Below, piece after piece: positions 51,344-60,315 of a stretch of 64,000 nt of DNA. The notes beneath the pieces were generated by a model. The model did no database searches, was not told the DNA's origin, and saw nothing but the letters and a program-made list of their open reading frames with translations. Each line of letters opens with the position of its first letter. The stretch's first letter is position 1. This DNA is from Herbivorax alkaliphila (lineage in GTDB: Bacteria > Bacillota > Clostridia > Acetivibrionales > Acetivibrionaceae), in assembly GCF_030848475.1 (NCBI RefSeq), contig NZ_JAVDDS010000004.1:62001-126000 (forward strand). Reading direction: 5' to 3'. The position numbers and the translations under genes were made by a program.

Positions 51344-53248
51344 TTGCAGAATATATTAGACAATATAAATTTTCCTGAGGACGTTAAGGAACTTAGTGAT
51401 GAACAACTTAAAGAGTTGGCCTTTTCAATAAGGTCATTTCTCATTGAAAAAATATCAAGAACAGGTGGACACCTAGCATCAAATCTTGGTGTTGTGGAGC
51501 TTACCATGGCTCTTCACAGAGTTTTTAATACTCCTTTTGATAAAATAGTATGGGATGTAGGTCATCAATGCTATGTTCATAAAATTTTCACAGGCAGAAA
51601 AAATATGTTTGACAATATGCGTAAATTAGACGGGCTGTCAGGTTTTCCTAAGGTTAATGAAAGTTCCCACGATTCTTTTAATACCGGTCACAGTAGTACA
51701 TCAATTTCAGCTGCGTTAGGTATTGCAAAAGCTAGAGATATAAAAAAAGAAAAGTATTCGGTTATATCAGTAATAGGTGATGGTGCATTAACTGGGGGTA
51801 TGGCTTTTGAGGCTCTTAATGATGCAGGAAGGTCTCTAAACAATCTTATTGTCATATTAAATGATAATGAAATGTCTATATCCAAAAATGTAGGAGGACT
51901 TTCTAGTTATTTAAATAAAATAAGAACAGAGCCATTTTACTATAAAGTAAAAGAGGATATAGATATAATATTAAAGAAAATTCCAGCTATAGGTAAAAGT
52001 GCAATAAGAGCTATTGATAAAGTCAAAGGTTCTATAAAATACATGATAATGCCCGGGGTTATATTTGAAGAACTTGGGTTTAAGTACATAGGTCCAATTG
52101 ATGGACATGACATGACAGAATTAGAAGATGTACTAAATAGGGCAAAAAGTATTAAAGGTCCGGTTTTTGTGCATGTTTGTACTCAAAAAGGAAGAGGATA
52201 TAGTCATGCAGAAGAAAATCCAGATGTGTTTCATGGAATTGCACCTTTTGAAATAGAATCAGGCGAAGTTATTTCAAGTAAAAGTTCAAGTTACTCAAAT
52301 GTTTTTGGAAAGGAATTGGATGAAATTGCCCAAAAAAATGAGAAAGTTGTTGCAATTACTGCTGCAATGCCTCATGGTACAGGTTTAGGCACATTTTCTG
52401 AAAAATATCCTGATAGATTTTTTGATGTTGGAATTGCTGAACAGCATGCGGTTACTTTTTCGGCAGGGCTTGCTCGCAATGATTTAGTGCCTGTGTTTGC
52501 CGTATACTCTTCTTTTTTACAGCGTGCGTATGATCAAGTACTTCATGATGTAGCACTACAAAAATTACATGTGGTTTTTGCAATAGATAGAGCAGGCATA
52601 GTAGGAGAAGACGGGGAAACACATCAAGGAATATACGATATATCCTTTTTAAGTCATATTCCAAACATGACCATCATGGCACCTTGTGATTATAGTGAGT
52701 TTAAAAAGATGCTCAACTATGCTGTGGAAGAGTTTGACGGACCTATAGCAATAAGATACCCAAGAGGAAACGGGCAGGAAAAATTATTTGATGCACCTGA
52801 TATTAATTTAGGACAATCTCTTCTTTTAAGAGAAGGCGAAGATATATCTATTATAGCTGTTGGGAATAAAGTGGAAACAGCTCTTGAAGTTGCAGATTTA
52901 TTGGAGCAAATAGACTTATCAGCTGATGTTATTTATTCACGCTTTATAAAACCTATTAATCCAAAGAATATAATTAATTCTGCAATTAAGACAAGAAGAG
53001 TTATAACAATTGAAGACAATGCCATTGAAGGTGGTTTTGGAAGTAAAATTCTTGAGTTGATAAATCAAAGAGGTATAAATGTTAAGACAAAGATTTTTGG
53101 TTACCCTGATGAGTTTATTTATCATGGTTCTAAAAATGAATTACAAGAAATATTCAGATTGGATACCAAGTCAATTTTTAGTGATATACTAAAAATGTTT
53201 AATAAGAGCAGAGGTGTAAAAGGTGAAGCTGGAGGGAATTTAATTTGA
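51344..53248 (+). CDS. dxs: 1-deoxy-D-xylulose-5-phosphate synthase
   Basis: Thiamine-diphosphate enzyme that opens the MEP isoprenoid pathway by joining pyruvate and glyceraldehyde 3-phosphate. 634 residues: transketolase-type ThDP site with KIVWDVGHQCYVHKIFTGR, GDGALTGGMAFEALNDAG with the metal-binding Asn, FKYIGPIDGHD, the pyrimidine domain with DVGIAEQHAVTFSAGLA and the Tyr-Pro-Arg-Gly RYPRGNG, and a C-terminal transketolase domain ending near ELIN. The start is TTG with a weak ribosome-binding site. tlyA overlaps by 4 bases; a polyprenyl synthetase that could use the products is at the end of the window. Confidence 0.97.
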   Translation: MQNILDNINFPEDVKELSDEQLKELAFSIRSFLIEKISRTGGHLASNLGVVELTMALHRVFNTPFDKIVWDVGHQCYVHKIFTGRKNMFDNMRKLDGLSGFPKVNESSHDSFNTGHSSTSISAALGIAKARDIKKEKYSVISVIGDGALTGGMAFEALNDAGRSLNNLIVILNDNEMSISKNVGGLSSYLNKIRTEPFYYKVKEDIDIILKKIPAIGKSAIRAIDKVKGSIKYMIMPGVIFEELGFKYIGPIDGHDMTELEDVLNRAKSIKGPVFVHVCTQKGRGYSHAEENPDVFHGIAPFEIESGEVISSKSSSYSNVFGKELDEIAQKNEKVVAITAAMPHGTGLGTFSEKYPDRFFDVGIAEQHAVTFSAGLARNDLVPVFAVYSSFLQRAYDQVLHDVALQKLHVVFAIDRAGIVGEDGETHQGIYDISFLSHIPNMTIMAPCDYSEFKKMLNYAVEEFDGPIAIRYPRGNGQEKLFDAPDINLGQSLLLREGEDISIIAVGNKVETALEVADLLEQIDLSADVIYSRFIKPINPKNIINSAIKTRRVITIEDNAIEGGFGSKILELINQRGINVKTKIFGYPDEFIYHGSKNELQEIFRLDTKSIFSDILKMFNKSRGVKGEAGGNLI

Positions 53249-54030
53249 AAAAGGAGAGGCTGGATGTACTTCTTGTCCAAGAAGGGTACTTTGACAGCAG
53301 AGAAAAAGCTAAAGGCTCAATAATGGCAGGTGTAGTTTTTGTAAATGAAAATAAGGAAGATAAGCCTGGAACAAAGGTTGATATAGATTCTAAAATATTT
53401 ATAAAAGAAAACATTCATCCATATGTAAGCAGGGGTGGACTAAAGCTTGAAAAGGCAGTAAGGGTTTTTGATATTGATTTAGATGGAAAGACTACAATTG
53501 ATATAGGAGCATCTACAGGCGGTTTTACTGATTGTATGCTTAAAAAGGGTGTTTCTAAAGTTTTTGCCATTGATGTAGGCTACGGACAGCTTGCTTGGCA
53601 GCTTAGAAATGATAATCGGGTAGTGTGTATGGAAAGGACAAATATAAGATATGTAACTAATGAGAAAATTGGAACATTAGCGGATTTTGCATCAATAGAC
53701 GTATCATTTATTTCTTTGAAAAAAGTAATTCCTGTGGCAATGAATCTTTTAAAAGCAGATGGTGAAATTTTATGTCTTATAAAGCCTCAATTTGAAGCTG
53801 GAAAAGACAAAGTAGGCAAAAATGGGGTAGTAAGAGATAAAGAGGCACACATAGAGGTTATAGAGGACATTTTAAACTTTGCATTAGAGTGTGATCTTAA
53901 GATAAAAGGTGTTGATTATTCACCTATAAAGGGGCCTGAGGGTAATATTGAGTTTTTGGCATACCTTTCTAAAGTGGAAGGTGATGTTTCTTTTGATTTC
54001 AAAAGCGTTGTAGATGAATCACATAAATAA
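53245..54030 (+). CDS. tlyA: TlyA-family rRNA 2'-O-methyltransferase
   Basis: 261 residues: N-terminal S4 RNA-binding domain (ERLDVLLVQEGYFDSREKAKGSIMAG) and FtsJ-type methyltransferase domain with the SAM motif IDIGASTGGFTDCMLKKGVSKVFAIDVGYGQLAW, the conserved LADFASIDVSFISLKKVIP and the catalytic Lys in LCLIKPQFEAGK. Mycobacterial TlyA methylates 16S and 23S rRNA. The start is TTG in TTGA overlapping the dxs stop, so translation is coupled. dxs-tlyA is the standard order in spore formers, usually with argR and recN next, which are missing here. Confidence 0.95.
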   Translation: MKKERLDVLLVQEGYFDSREKAKGSIMAGVVFVNENKEDKPGTKVDIDSKIFIKENIHPYVSRGGLKLEKAVRVFDIDLDGKTTIDIGASTGGFTDCMLKKGVSKVFAIDVGYGQLAWQLRNDNRVVCMERTNIRYVTNEKIGTLADFASIDVSFISLKKVIPVAMNLLKADGEILCLIKPQFEAGKDKVGKNGVVRDKEAHIEVIEDILNFALECDLKIKGVDYSPIKGPEGNIEFLAYLSKVEGDVSFDFKSVVDESHK

Positions 54031-54062
54031 CATAGGTCTGACTTTTGTGGGTGCATGTTATC

Positions 54063-54080
54063 CACCTTTAATATATACAC
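54063..54080 (+). repeat. 18-bp repeat, copy 2 (upstream of the LRR gene promoter)
   Basis: CACCTTTAATATATACAC, identical to 49807-49824, about 19 bases upstream of the -35 of the LRR gene promoter. Confidence 0.75.
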
Positions 54081-54098
54081 CCAACTTTTGTCTGTATA

Positions 54099-54127
54099 TT
54101 GTGAAAAAAGATTATTTATGATATAAT
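54099..54127 (+). promoter_or_regulatory. Candidate sigma-A promoter of the LRR protein gene
   Basis: TTGTGA, 17-base spacer, TATAAT (54122-54127). It gives a leader of about 150 nt that contains a terminator. Confidence 0.65.
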
Positions 54128-54146
54128 TGACTTGTAAGAATAACTT

Positions 54147-54202
54147 TAGCAGGCAATGGCAATTCTGACAAAAGTCAGAGGTGCTATTTTTCTTTTTTTT
54201 GT
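54147..54202 (+). terminator. Leader terminator before the LRR protein gene
   Basis: Stem TTCTGAC with GTCAGAG around AAAA, extended by TAGCA with TGCTA across an asymmetric 11-base insert, followed by a T-rich run (TTTTTCTTTTTTTT). It lies in the 5' leader, so may act as an attenuator. Confidence 0.6.
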
Positions 54203-54283
54203 TTTACTAGAAAAATATGTATTTAAGCAATTATTAGTGTTTGAAGGGGATATTAAGAATTAATTTTAGGAGGTTGATTTATT

Positions 54284-55495
54284 ATGACAAAGCAGCAAGA
54301 AAGCAATTCAGATCTTTTAAGTAGATACAACTCAGAAGAAGAACCACCAAAAAAGAAAAAAGTTTTAAAGACTGTTTTATTTATTCTTTTAGTTATTGTA
54401 CTTATGGGAGGTTCAGTTTTTGGAACGGCTTTCTATTACGAAAACTACATTATGACAGACACTTCAGCAACAACGATTGTAGAATCTGACTCTGAATCTG
54501 TAGATTATCCTGAATTTATTGCACTTCAAGTAAAGGATGGGAAAATCAGTATTAGCGAAGTTGAAAATACTTTTAATGAAAATGAAACAGCTATTATAAG
54601 AAAGAAAGCAGGATTGATTGACTTTTCTGATGGAAATTTAGAAACAAAAATTAGAAATCGGATTGACAAACCAACTGGAGTTATATTTGATTCTGATGTA
54701 TCAAATATAAGGTCTTTGGATTTAAGCCATTCTTCCATTCAAAATCTTAATGGATTAGAATTTTTGACTAACCTAAGAGACTTAAATTTAGACGACAATT
54801 ATATAAGCGATTTAAGTCCTATTCAAAGCCTAAATAATTTAAGTAATATAAGTTTATCTCGAAATCAAATTACAAATGTAAGTGCATTAGGACATATGAG
54901 TAATTTAGAAGAATTAAATTTAAGTTATAACTTTATAAGTGATATACATTCACTTAGTAGTTTAACTTCTTTAAACAGCTTAGATCTTAAGGGAAATAGA
55001 ATTGTAGATGTTTCACCTTTGAGTGATTTAAGTTCTTTACACACATTAATACTTGCAGAAAATGATGTTGTTGAGATTGGTTCATTAACTACCTTGTCCA
55101 ATTTAAAGGTACTTGATATTAACAGTAATCAAATAACAAGCATTCATGGATTAGAGAACTTATCAGGTATTACTGAATTGATATTGTATAATAATAAAAT
55201 TGAAGATATCAGCCCGCTTAGTGGACTTACAAGCTTAACTAAACTGGATTTATACAACAATTTAATTTCAGATATAAGTGTATTAGATAACTTATCTTCA
55301 CTAGAGGAGTTAAGTATTGATCGTAATCCTATAAGTGATGTTCAAAGGTTAGAAGAATATAGAAGCATCACAAACATTGAAGAAGAAATTTATATTCCTG
55401 AGGAGGAAGAAGAAGAGTTTATTCCTCAAGAAGAGTTTAATGATGAAGAAGAATATGAAATTGATGCTGAAGAAGAAGTTGATGATGAAGAGTAA
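54284..55495 (+). CDS. Membrane-anchored leucine-rich-repeat protein
   Basis: 403 residues. A short basic cytoplasmic part, one membrane helix (about 25-47), a stalk, then about nine internalin-type 22-residue LRRs (about residues 145-355) with the pattern LxxLxLxxNxIxDIxPL, for example LRDLNLDDNYISDLSPIQSL and LTKLDLYNNLISDISVL. The C-terminal tail is strikingly acidic (runs of Glu). There is no LPXTG or cell-wall anchor, so it is probably an extracytoplasmic protein held by its N-terminal helix. Such repeats usually bind proteins; the partner is unknown. GGAGG lies upstream of the ATG. Confidence 0.85.
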   Translation: MTKQQESNSDLLSRYNSEEEPPKKKKVLKTVLFILLVIVLMGGSVFGTAFYYENYIMTDTSATTIVESDSESVDYPEFIALQVKDGKISISEVENTFNENETAIIRKKAGLIDFSDGNLETKIRNRIDKPTGVIFDSDVSNIRSLDLSHSSIQNLNGLEFLTNLRDLNLDDNYISDLSPIQSLNNLSNISLSRNQITNVSALGHMSNLEELNLSYNFISDIHSLSSLTSLNSLDLKGNRIVDVSPLSDLSSLHTLILAENDVVEIGSLTTLSNLKVLDINSNQITSIHGLENLSGITELILYNNKIEDISPLSGLTSLTKLDLYNNLISDISVLDNLSSLEELSIDRNPISDVQRLEEYRSITNIEEEIYIPEEEEEEFIPQEEFNDEEEYEIDAEEEVDDEE

Positions 55496-55526
55496 AAAAA
55501 GAGGGGTATATAGTCCCCCTTTTTTG
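55494..55526 (+). terminator. Terminator after the LRR gene
   Basis: AAAAAGAGGGG with CCCCCTTTTTT around TATATAGT, directly at the stop codon. Confidence 0.85.
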
Positions 55527-55538
55527 TTTAAGACCTAT

Positions 55539-55575
55539 TAAAAAACAGGCCTTTAAAAAAGCCTGTTTTTTTTTA
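55539..55575 (-). terminator. Terminator of the biotin operon
   Basis: AAAAAACAGGC and GCCTGTTTTTT arms around an A-rich loop. On the minus strand it falls directly after the bioA stop and ends in a T-run; it is also usable from the plus side. Confidence 0.85.
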
Positions 55576-55583
55576 ATGCCTAA

Positions 55584-56936
55584 TTATTTAAAATACTCAT
55601 TTATCGAGTCTTTTGCAGTCTTTACCATAAAGTCCATATCTTCATTTTCCACTATATAAGGGGGCATGAAATATATGATATCTCCTAATGGCCTTAAAAG
55701 TACACCTTTTTCTAGAGCCTTTTTATATATGTTGTACCCAGCTCTTTTCTTTCCATCAAAAGGTTCTTTGGTTTTTTTGTCTTTTACAAGCTCAATTGCA
55801 CCTATCATACCTATTTGTCTGTATTCACCAACTTGAGGTATATCAAGCAGTTCTCTTTTTGCCAACTCCATAAGGTAGGTCTGTTTTTTTCTGTTTTTCT
55901 CTAATATTTTTTCATCTTCAAATATGTTTAAAGTTTCAATTGCAACTGCACAACCTAAAGGATTTCCGCTATAGCTGTGACTGTGTACAAAGGCCTTCAT
56001 TGTTGAATAATCATCATAAAAGGCATTGTATATCTTGTCTGTCATAACAGCAAGGGAGAGGGGTAAATATCCTGCAGTAAGTCCTTTTGACATACACATT
56101 ATGTCCGGGGAAATGTCTGCGTGCTCGCATGCAAACATTTTGCCAGTTCGTCCAAATCCAACGGCAATTTCATCTGCAATAAGGTTAATGTCGTATTTGT
56201 CACAGAGTTTGCGAAGTTTTTTAAGATACACTGGAGAGTAAATTTTTATTCCGCCTGCACCCTGAACTAAAGGCTCTACAATTACAGCACTTATTTCTTC
56301 ATGTCTTTTTAAAATATCCTCTTCAATCATAGAAAAACACTCTGCGCTGCAGGTATCTCTGTGTTTATTATATTTACAGCGATAACAGTCAGGGCCTGTA
56401 GAACGTATAACATCAACTAATAGCGGCTTGTATATTCTGTTGTATAAATCAACTCCGCCAACTGAAAGAGCACCTAGAGTCTCTCCGTGATAGGCATTGG
56501 TAAGAGCTACAAAACGCGTTTTTTTAGTTTTGCCAACTTGTTGATGGTATTGAAAACTTAATTTTAAGGCAATTTCAACAGCGGATGAACCATTATCTCC
56601 AAAGAATATTTTGTTAAGACCCTCTGGAAGCAGATTGACTATTCTTTCTGACATCTCAATAGCTGCTTCATGGCTAAAATTAGCAAAAATTACATGTTCT
56701 AATTTGTTTGCCTGCCTGTATAAAGCTTCATTAATACGTTTGTTTGAATGACCAAAAAGGTTTACCCACCAAGATGATACAGCATCTAAATATTTTTTGC
56801 CGTCTATGTCCTCTAAATACGCACCATAACCCTTTTTTATTACGATTGGAGGAAAGTCCTCATAATCTTTCATCTGAGAGCAGGGATGCCATATGTGTTT
56901 TAAATCTTTTTCCTGAAGTGACTTCATAGTGTTCAT
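55584..56936 (-). CDS. bioA: Adenosylmethionine-8-amino-7-oxononanoate aminotransferase
   Basis: Converts 7-keto-8-aminopelargonate to 7,8-diaminopelargonate using SAM as amino donor; PLP enzyme. 450 residues: [20 protein letters not shown] (the WHP motif of BioA), [61 protein letters not shown], the PLP Lys in [13 protein letters not shown], and [20 protein letters not shown]-like AGGAGGT lies upstream of the ATG. It is the last gene of the operon, after a palindrome that covers the end of bioD. Confidence 0.96.
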   Translation of the reverse strand: MNTMKSLQEKDLKHIWHPCSQMKDYEDFPPIVIKKGYGAYLEDIDGKKYLDAVSSWWVNLFGHSNKRINEALYRQANKLEHVIFANFSHEAAIEMSERIVNLLPEGLNKIFFGDNGSSAVEIALKLSFQYHQQVGKTKKTRFVALTNAYHGETLGALSVGGVDLYNRIYKPLLVDVIRSTGPDCYRCKYNKHRDTCSAECFSMIEEDILKRHEEISAVIVEPLVQGAGGIKIYSPVYLKKLRKLCDKYDINLIADEIAVGFGRTGKMFACEHADISPDIMCMSKGLTAGYLPLSLAVMTDKIYNAFYDDYSTMKAFVHSHSYSGNPLGCAVAIETLNIFEDEKILEKNRKKQTYLMELAKRELLDIPQVGEYRQIGMIGAIELVKDKKTKEPFDGKKRAGYNIYKKALEKGVLLRPLGDIIYFMPPYIVENEDMDFMVKTAKDSINEYFK

Positions 56937-56960
56937 TTTAAAAAAACCTCCTCATTTTTA

Positions 56961-57021
56961 AGACAGGGGGGACGGTTCTCTTGTCTCAAAATAATGAGAC
57001 AAGAGAACCGTCCCCCTGTCT
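56961..57021. repeat. REP-like palindrome at the bioD 3' end
   Basis: Two near-perfect arms of 27-28 bases (56961-56988 and 56995-57021), differing only by one extra G in the left arm, around a short AT loop. The arm core is GGGACGGTTCTCTTGTCTCA, a kind of sequence that recurs in clostridial genomes as REP/MITE-like elements, often linked to IS200-like (RAYT) transposases. It supplies the stop codon and last eleven codons of bioD. On the transcript it forms a very stable hairpin with no U-run. Confidence 0.85.
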
Positions 57022-57696
57022 TAGTTTTATGTGTTTTTCATAGCAAGCCTTAATGTCTGAAATTTTATCAGTCTTAATAAAAGGCATTACTGAAACTACA
57101 GGAATACCTGTTATTTTAGTAATTATATCTATATTGTCCTTTTCGCAAAGTTTTCCCTTATATTCGTTTATAATGATTCCATTTATTTTAATTCCCTTGA
57201 GTTTAGCAAATTCACAGGTAAGGGCAGTGTGGTTTATTGTTCCTACTCCTGCTCTTGCTACCAGCAAAACAGGAATATTCAAATCTTTTATTAAATCATA
57301 CATATAATATTTATTTCTTATTATGGGAACAACTAAGCCTCCAGCTCCTTCAACCAATGTATAATCATACTTTTGATTTAAGTAATTAAAATCAGCTATT
57401 ATCTTTTCTCTGTCAATTTGAATGTCTTCCAATTCAGATGCCAAGTGAGGTGAAACCTCTTCTTTTAGGCAGTAAGAGTTCATTTTTTCATATGGCTCAT
57501 CAATATCGGTTATTTTTTTTATAAAGTCTATATCTCCCGGGATAAGAGAGTGGTTAGATTCTATTCCGCCAGATTGCACCGGCTTAAAGCTGCAACATTT
57601 ATAGCCAGCTTTATTTAAAGAATAATTTAACCCTGCAGTAATAAAAGTTTTTCCTACATCTGTATCAGTACCTGCAATAAATATTGCCTTTCCCAT
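56986..57696 (-). CDS. bioD: Dethiobiotin synthetase
   Basis: ATP-dependent closure of the ureido ring from diaminopelargonate and CO2. 236 residues: IAGTDTDVGKTFITAGL P-loop, the conserved KPVQSGG, VEGAGGLVVPI and the NEYKG-like GIIINEYKG nucleotide-base loop. A GAAAGGAG ribosome-binding site precedes the ATG. The last residues (RQGDGSLVSLF) and stop come from the inserted palindrome, so the native C-terminus was replaced; the enzyme's catalytic parts are unaffected. It lies between bioB and bioA. Confidence 0.95.
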   Translation of the reverse strand: MGKAIFIAGTDTDVGKTFITAGLNYSLNKAGYKCCSFKPVQSGGIESNHSLIPGDIDFIKKITDIDEPYEKMNSYCLKEEVSPHLASELEDIQIDREKIIADFNYLNQKYDYTLVEGAGGLVVPIIRNKYYMYDLIKDLNIPVLLVARAGVGTINHTALTCEFAKLKGIKINGIIINEYKGKLCEKDNIDIITKITGIPVVSVMPFIKTDKISDIKACYEKHIKLRQGDGSLVSLF

Positions 57697-57750
57697 TTTA
57701 GTGCTCCTTTCAACCCCAAGTATTTAATGATTATTTTTGCAAACTCCTTC

Positions 57751-58722
57751 TCACAGGCTAAATCCAGCCTCAATTATCATATCTTTATCTTGGTCAACAT
57801 TACTTCCTGTCGTCGTGAGGTAATTACCAGTCAAAGCTGCATTTATACCTGCCTTAAAACCTAAGGCCTGCTTGTCTTTTAAAGCCATTCTACCACCTGC
57901 ATACCTAATGTATGAGTCTGGCAAAATAAACCTGTAAACAGCCATGGTTTTTAAAATTTCCATAGGCGACAATACTTTTAAATCTTCAAAGGGAGTTCCC
58001 TTAATTGGATTTAAAACATTTACAGGTATTGATTTAATATTAAGGCTTTTTATTTCAAATGCCATCCTTATTCTGTCCTCTAAACTTTCATTCATTCCAA
58101 TTATGCCTCCGCAGCAGACTTCCATTCCTGCTTTTTTGACATTTTCTATTGTTTTTATCCTGTCCTCATAGGTATGACTTGTGCAAATATTTTTGTAGTG
58201 GCTGCTACTTGTCTCTATATTGTGGTGATACATACTAACACCAGCATCTTTAAGCTTTTTTGCCTGCTGATAAGTTATAATGCCATGAGAAGCACAGAGT
58301 TTTAAATTAGTGTCCTCTGAAAGCCTTTGGTATATTTTAGAAAGTTTTTCAATGTCTTTATCTCTATCAATTCCTTTTCCGCTGGTAACAAGAGAGAATC
58401 TGTGTGCACCATTTTTTTGAACTTCTAAAGCCTTTTCTAAAATCTCTTCATAATCTAAAAGATCATACTCTAAAACTTCTGTGTTATAGTGGGTAGATTG
58501 GGCACAGTATTTGCAGTTTTCAGAGCATTTTCCTGACCTAGCATTTAGTATTGTGCAAAGATTAGCCTTTTTACCAGCTAATTTTTGGCGTATCTCATTA
58601 GAAGATTCAAATAGAATATTTGTATCTTCTTCATCTACTTTCAGAAGCGTTACAGCCTCATCAAAAGTAATACTTTCACCATTTAGAATTTTTTGTTTTA
58701 AGTTTAAAATAAATTCTTTCAT
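57751..58722 (-). CDS. bioB: Biotin synthase
   Basis: Radical SAM enzyme that inserts sulfur into dethiobiotin. 323 residues: ARSGKCSENCKYCAQS contains the CxxxCxxC cluster motif, then KLCASHGI, YHHNIETSSSHY and the GGIIGMNESLEDRI loop, and the C-terminal ALTGNYLTTTG. The second [2Fe-2S] ligands (other Cys and the Arg) appear conserved. GGAGGT precedes the ATG. Confidence 0.97.
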   Translation of the reverse strand: MKEFILNLKQKILNGESITFDEAVTLLKVDEEDTNILFESSNEIRQKLAGKKANLCTILNARSGKCSENCKYCAQSTHYNTEVLEYDLLDYEEILEKALEVQKNGAHRFSLVTSGKGIDRDKDIEKLSKIYQRLSEDTNLKLCASHGIITYQQAKKLKDAGVSMYHHNIETSSSHYKNICTSHTYEDRIKTIENVKKAGMEVCCGGIIGMNESLEDRIRMAFEIKSLNIKSIPVNVLNPIKGTPFEDLKVLSPMEILKTMAVYRFILPDSYIRYAGGRMALKDKQALGFKAGINAALTGNYLTTTGSNVDQDKDMIIEAGFSL

Positions 58723-58776
58723 ATTAAATTACCTCCAAATACATGTTTACTCTGGCATATATAAGTACTCCTAGTT

Positions 58777-59580
58777 TCAGCATTTTGTAATAAAACCAAA
58801 TAAATTGTGGTAAGTTGCCACTACTCTGTCATTTTTTCTAAAATCCCTGTCATATATATCAATTACCCTGTCAATAAAGTCAGGCTGAATTATATTGGGC
58901 TTTTTTTGACTGTTATTTGCACCTATCTTTTTAATTGAATAGAGAAAATCTCTACAACAGTCAAAATACTCATATTCATAAACTTCTTTTAAAGAAAAAG
59001 TGTAGTTATCGTCTAATATACTACTGCATATTTTTTTGTAATCGTCAATTGATAAAAAGGACTGACCTGGATAGATCGGATCTTTTATATCAAAAAGTAA
59101 ATTTACCTCTTTGTAACATTTTTTAAGTTCAGTAAAGGTGTTTTCACCAAAGGTAGAAAAGCACATAAAGCCTTCAGGGGATAGAAGACCTGTAAGTTTT
59201 TTCAAAGTGTCTTTTAATCTGTTAAACCACTGAAATGCAGCATTTGAAACAATAAGGTCAAAACTTTCAGATAAATGTATTTCTTCAATGTCGCTACAAA
59301 TAAAATTTACTCTATAATTTGAAATTGTAGATTTAGCATGGTCTATCATGCCCGGAGCAATATCAACTGCAGTTATATCAGAGTTTTTAAAATGTCTAGA
59401 AAGAGCTCTTGTAACATATCCTGTTCCACATCCTATTTCAAGTATATTTTTGTATTCTATTTTTGTAGACTTTATTTTTTCAACTAAAATATCGCCCATT
59501 TTTTTCTGTACACCTGCATATCTATCATATTGCTTTGCATTTCTGCCAAATCTTCTTTTTAATTTTTCCTTATCAATCAT
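58777..59580 (-). CDS. bioC: Malonyl-ACP O-methyltransferase BioC
   Basis: Caps malonyl-ACP as a methyl ester so that the fatty acid machinery can extend it to a pimeloyl chain. 267 residues: KRRFGRNAKQYDRYAGVQKKMG opening (the BioC signature), SAM site ILEIGCGTGYVTRALSRHF, DIAPGMIDHAK, and ICSDIEEIHLSESFDLIVSNAAFQWF. Overlaps the bioH-like start by 4 bases, so the methylation and demethylation steps are translated together. Confidence 0.95.
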   Translation of the reverse strand: MIDKEKLKRRFGRNAKQYDRYAGVQKKMGDILVEKIKSTKIEYKNILEIGCGTGYVTRALSRHFKNSDITAVDIAPGMIDHAKSTISNYRVNFICSDIEEIHLSESFDLIVSNAAFQWFNRLKDTLKKLTGLLSPEGFMCFSTFGENTFTELKKCYKEVNLLFDIKDPIYPGQSFLSIDDYKKICSSILDDNYTFSLKEVYEYEYFDCCRDFLYSIKKIGANNSQKKPNIIQPDFIDRVIDIYDRDFRKNDRVVATYHNLFGFITKC

Positions 59581-60314
59581 AAACTTTCTACCTCAATATG
59601 TTTTTCTATTATTTCATAACACGTATCAGGGTCAGTATAAAAGGGTATATGTCCACAACCTTGTAATTTTACTAAATTTGAGTTTTTAAACTTTTTATTT
59701 ATATATTCACCTGATTCATATGGGCAAATAACGTCCTCACAGCCATGTATAAGCAATGGAGAAATATCAGGTGATATATTTCTTAAATCCATAACTTTAA
59801 GGTACTCAAGGCCGTTTAACAAGGAATTTACACTGTAATCAGCTTTAGTACATTGGACTTCACTAATAAACCTTTTATAATGTCCAGCACTTTTTTCACT
59901 TTTGGAAAAAAGATTTTTATAAAATTTATTTAAAATTTTATCTTTGTCTATCTTTAACATATAAATCATTTTATCTATAGTTTCTTTTGTCCATAGAGTG
60001 CTGTAAAGTTTTTTTTCATCCTTTACAAATCTCAAAGTCCCACTTATTAAAATCAGATTTTCAATTTTTTCAGGGAAGTGGGCTGCTATATCCATTGCAG
60101 TTATAGAACCTAAAGACCATCCCATAAGAGAAAACTTTTCTAGTTTTTTTTCACTCAAAAGAGAAAAAACCTTTTTCTTAAAACCATCAACTGAAAAAAC
60201 ATTCTCCCAGTCTACAAAAATAATCTCAAAATGCTTATTTAAAAGGCTAAGTAAGGTTTTCCAGGGAAATTTACCTACTGACCATCCTGTCAATACAACC
60301 ATACGTCTTTTCAT
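59577..60314 (-). CDS. BioH-like pimeloyl-ACP methyl ester esterase
   Basis: 245-residue alpha/beta hydrolase. The nucleophile elbow is GWSLGS near residue 68, with the Asp of IHGCEDVICP and the His of GCGHIPFY completing the triad. It lies between bioC and bioF, exactly where an esterase that removes the BioC methyl cap is expected, so function is assigned from context more than similarity. Alternatives are the BioG, BioJ, BioK or BioV esterase types, which share the fold. Confidence 0.82.
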   Translation of the reverse strand: MKRRMVVLTGWSVGKFPWKTLLSLLNKHFEIIFVDWENVFSVDGFKKKVFSLLSEKKLEKFSLMGWSLGSITAMDIAAHFPEKIENLILISGTLRFVKDEKKLYSTLWTKETIDKMIYMLKIDKDKILNKFYKNLFSKSEKSAGHYKRFISEVQCTKADYSVNSLLNGLEYLKVMDLRNISPDISPLLIHGCEDVICPYESGEYINKKFKNSNLVKLQGCGHIPFYTDPDTCYEIIEKHIEVESL

Positions 60315-60315
60315 C

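Noticed and set aside
54000-54060. Possible minus-strand start (AAAGGTGGATAACATG) near the end of tlyA
   Set aside because: The ribosome-binding-site-like string is part of the 18-bp repeat region; the frame behind it runs antisense through tlyA and resembles nothing known.
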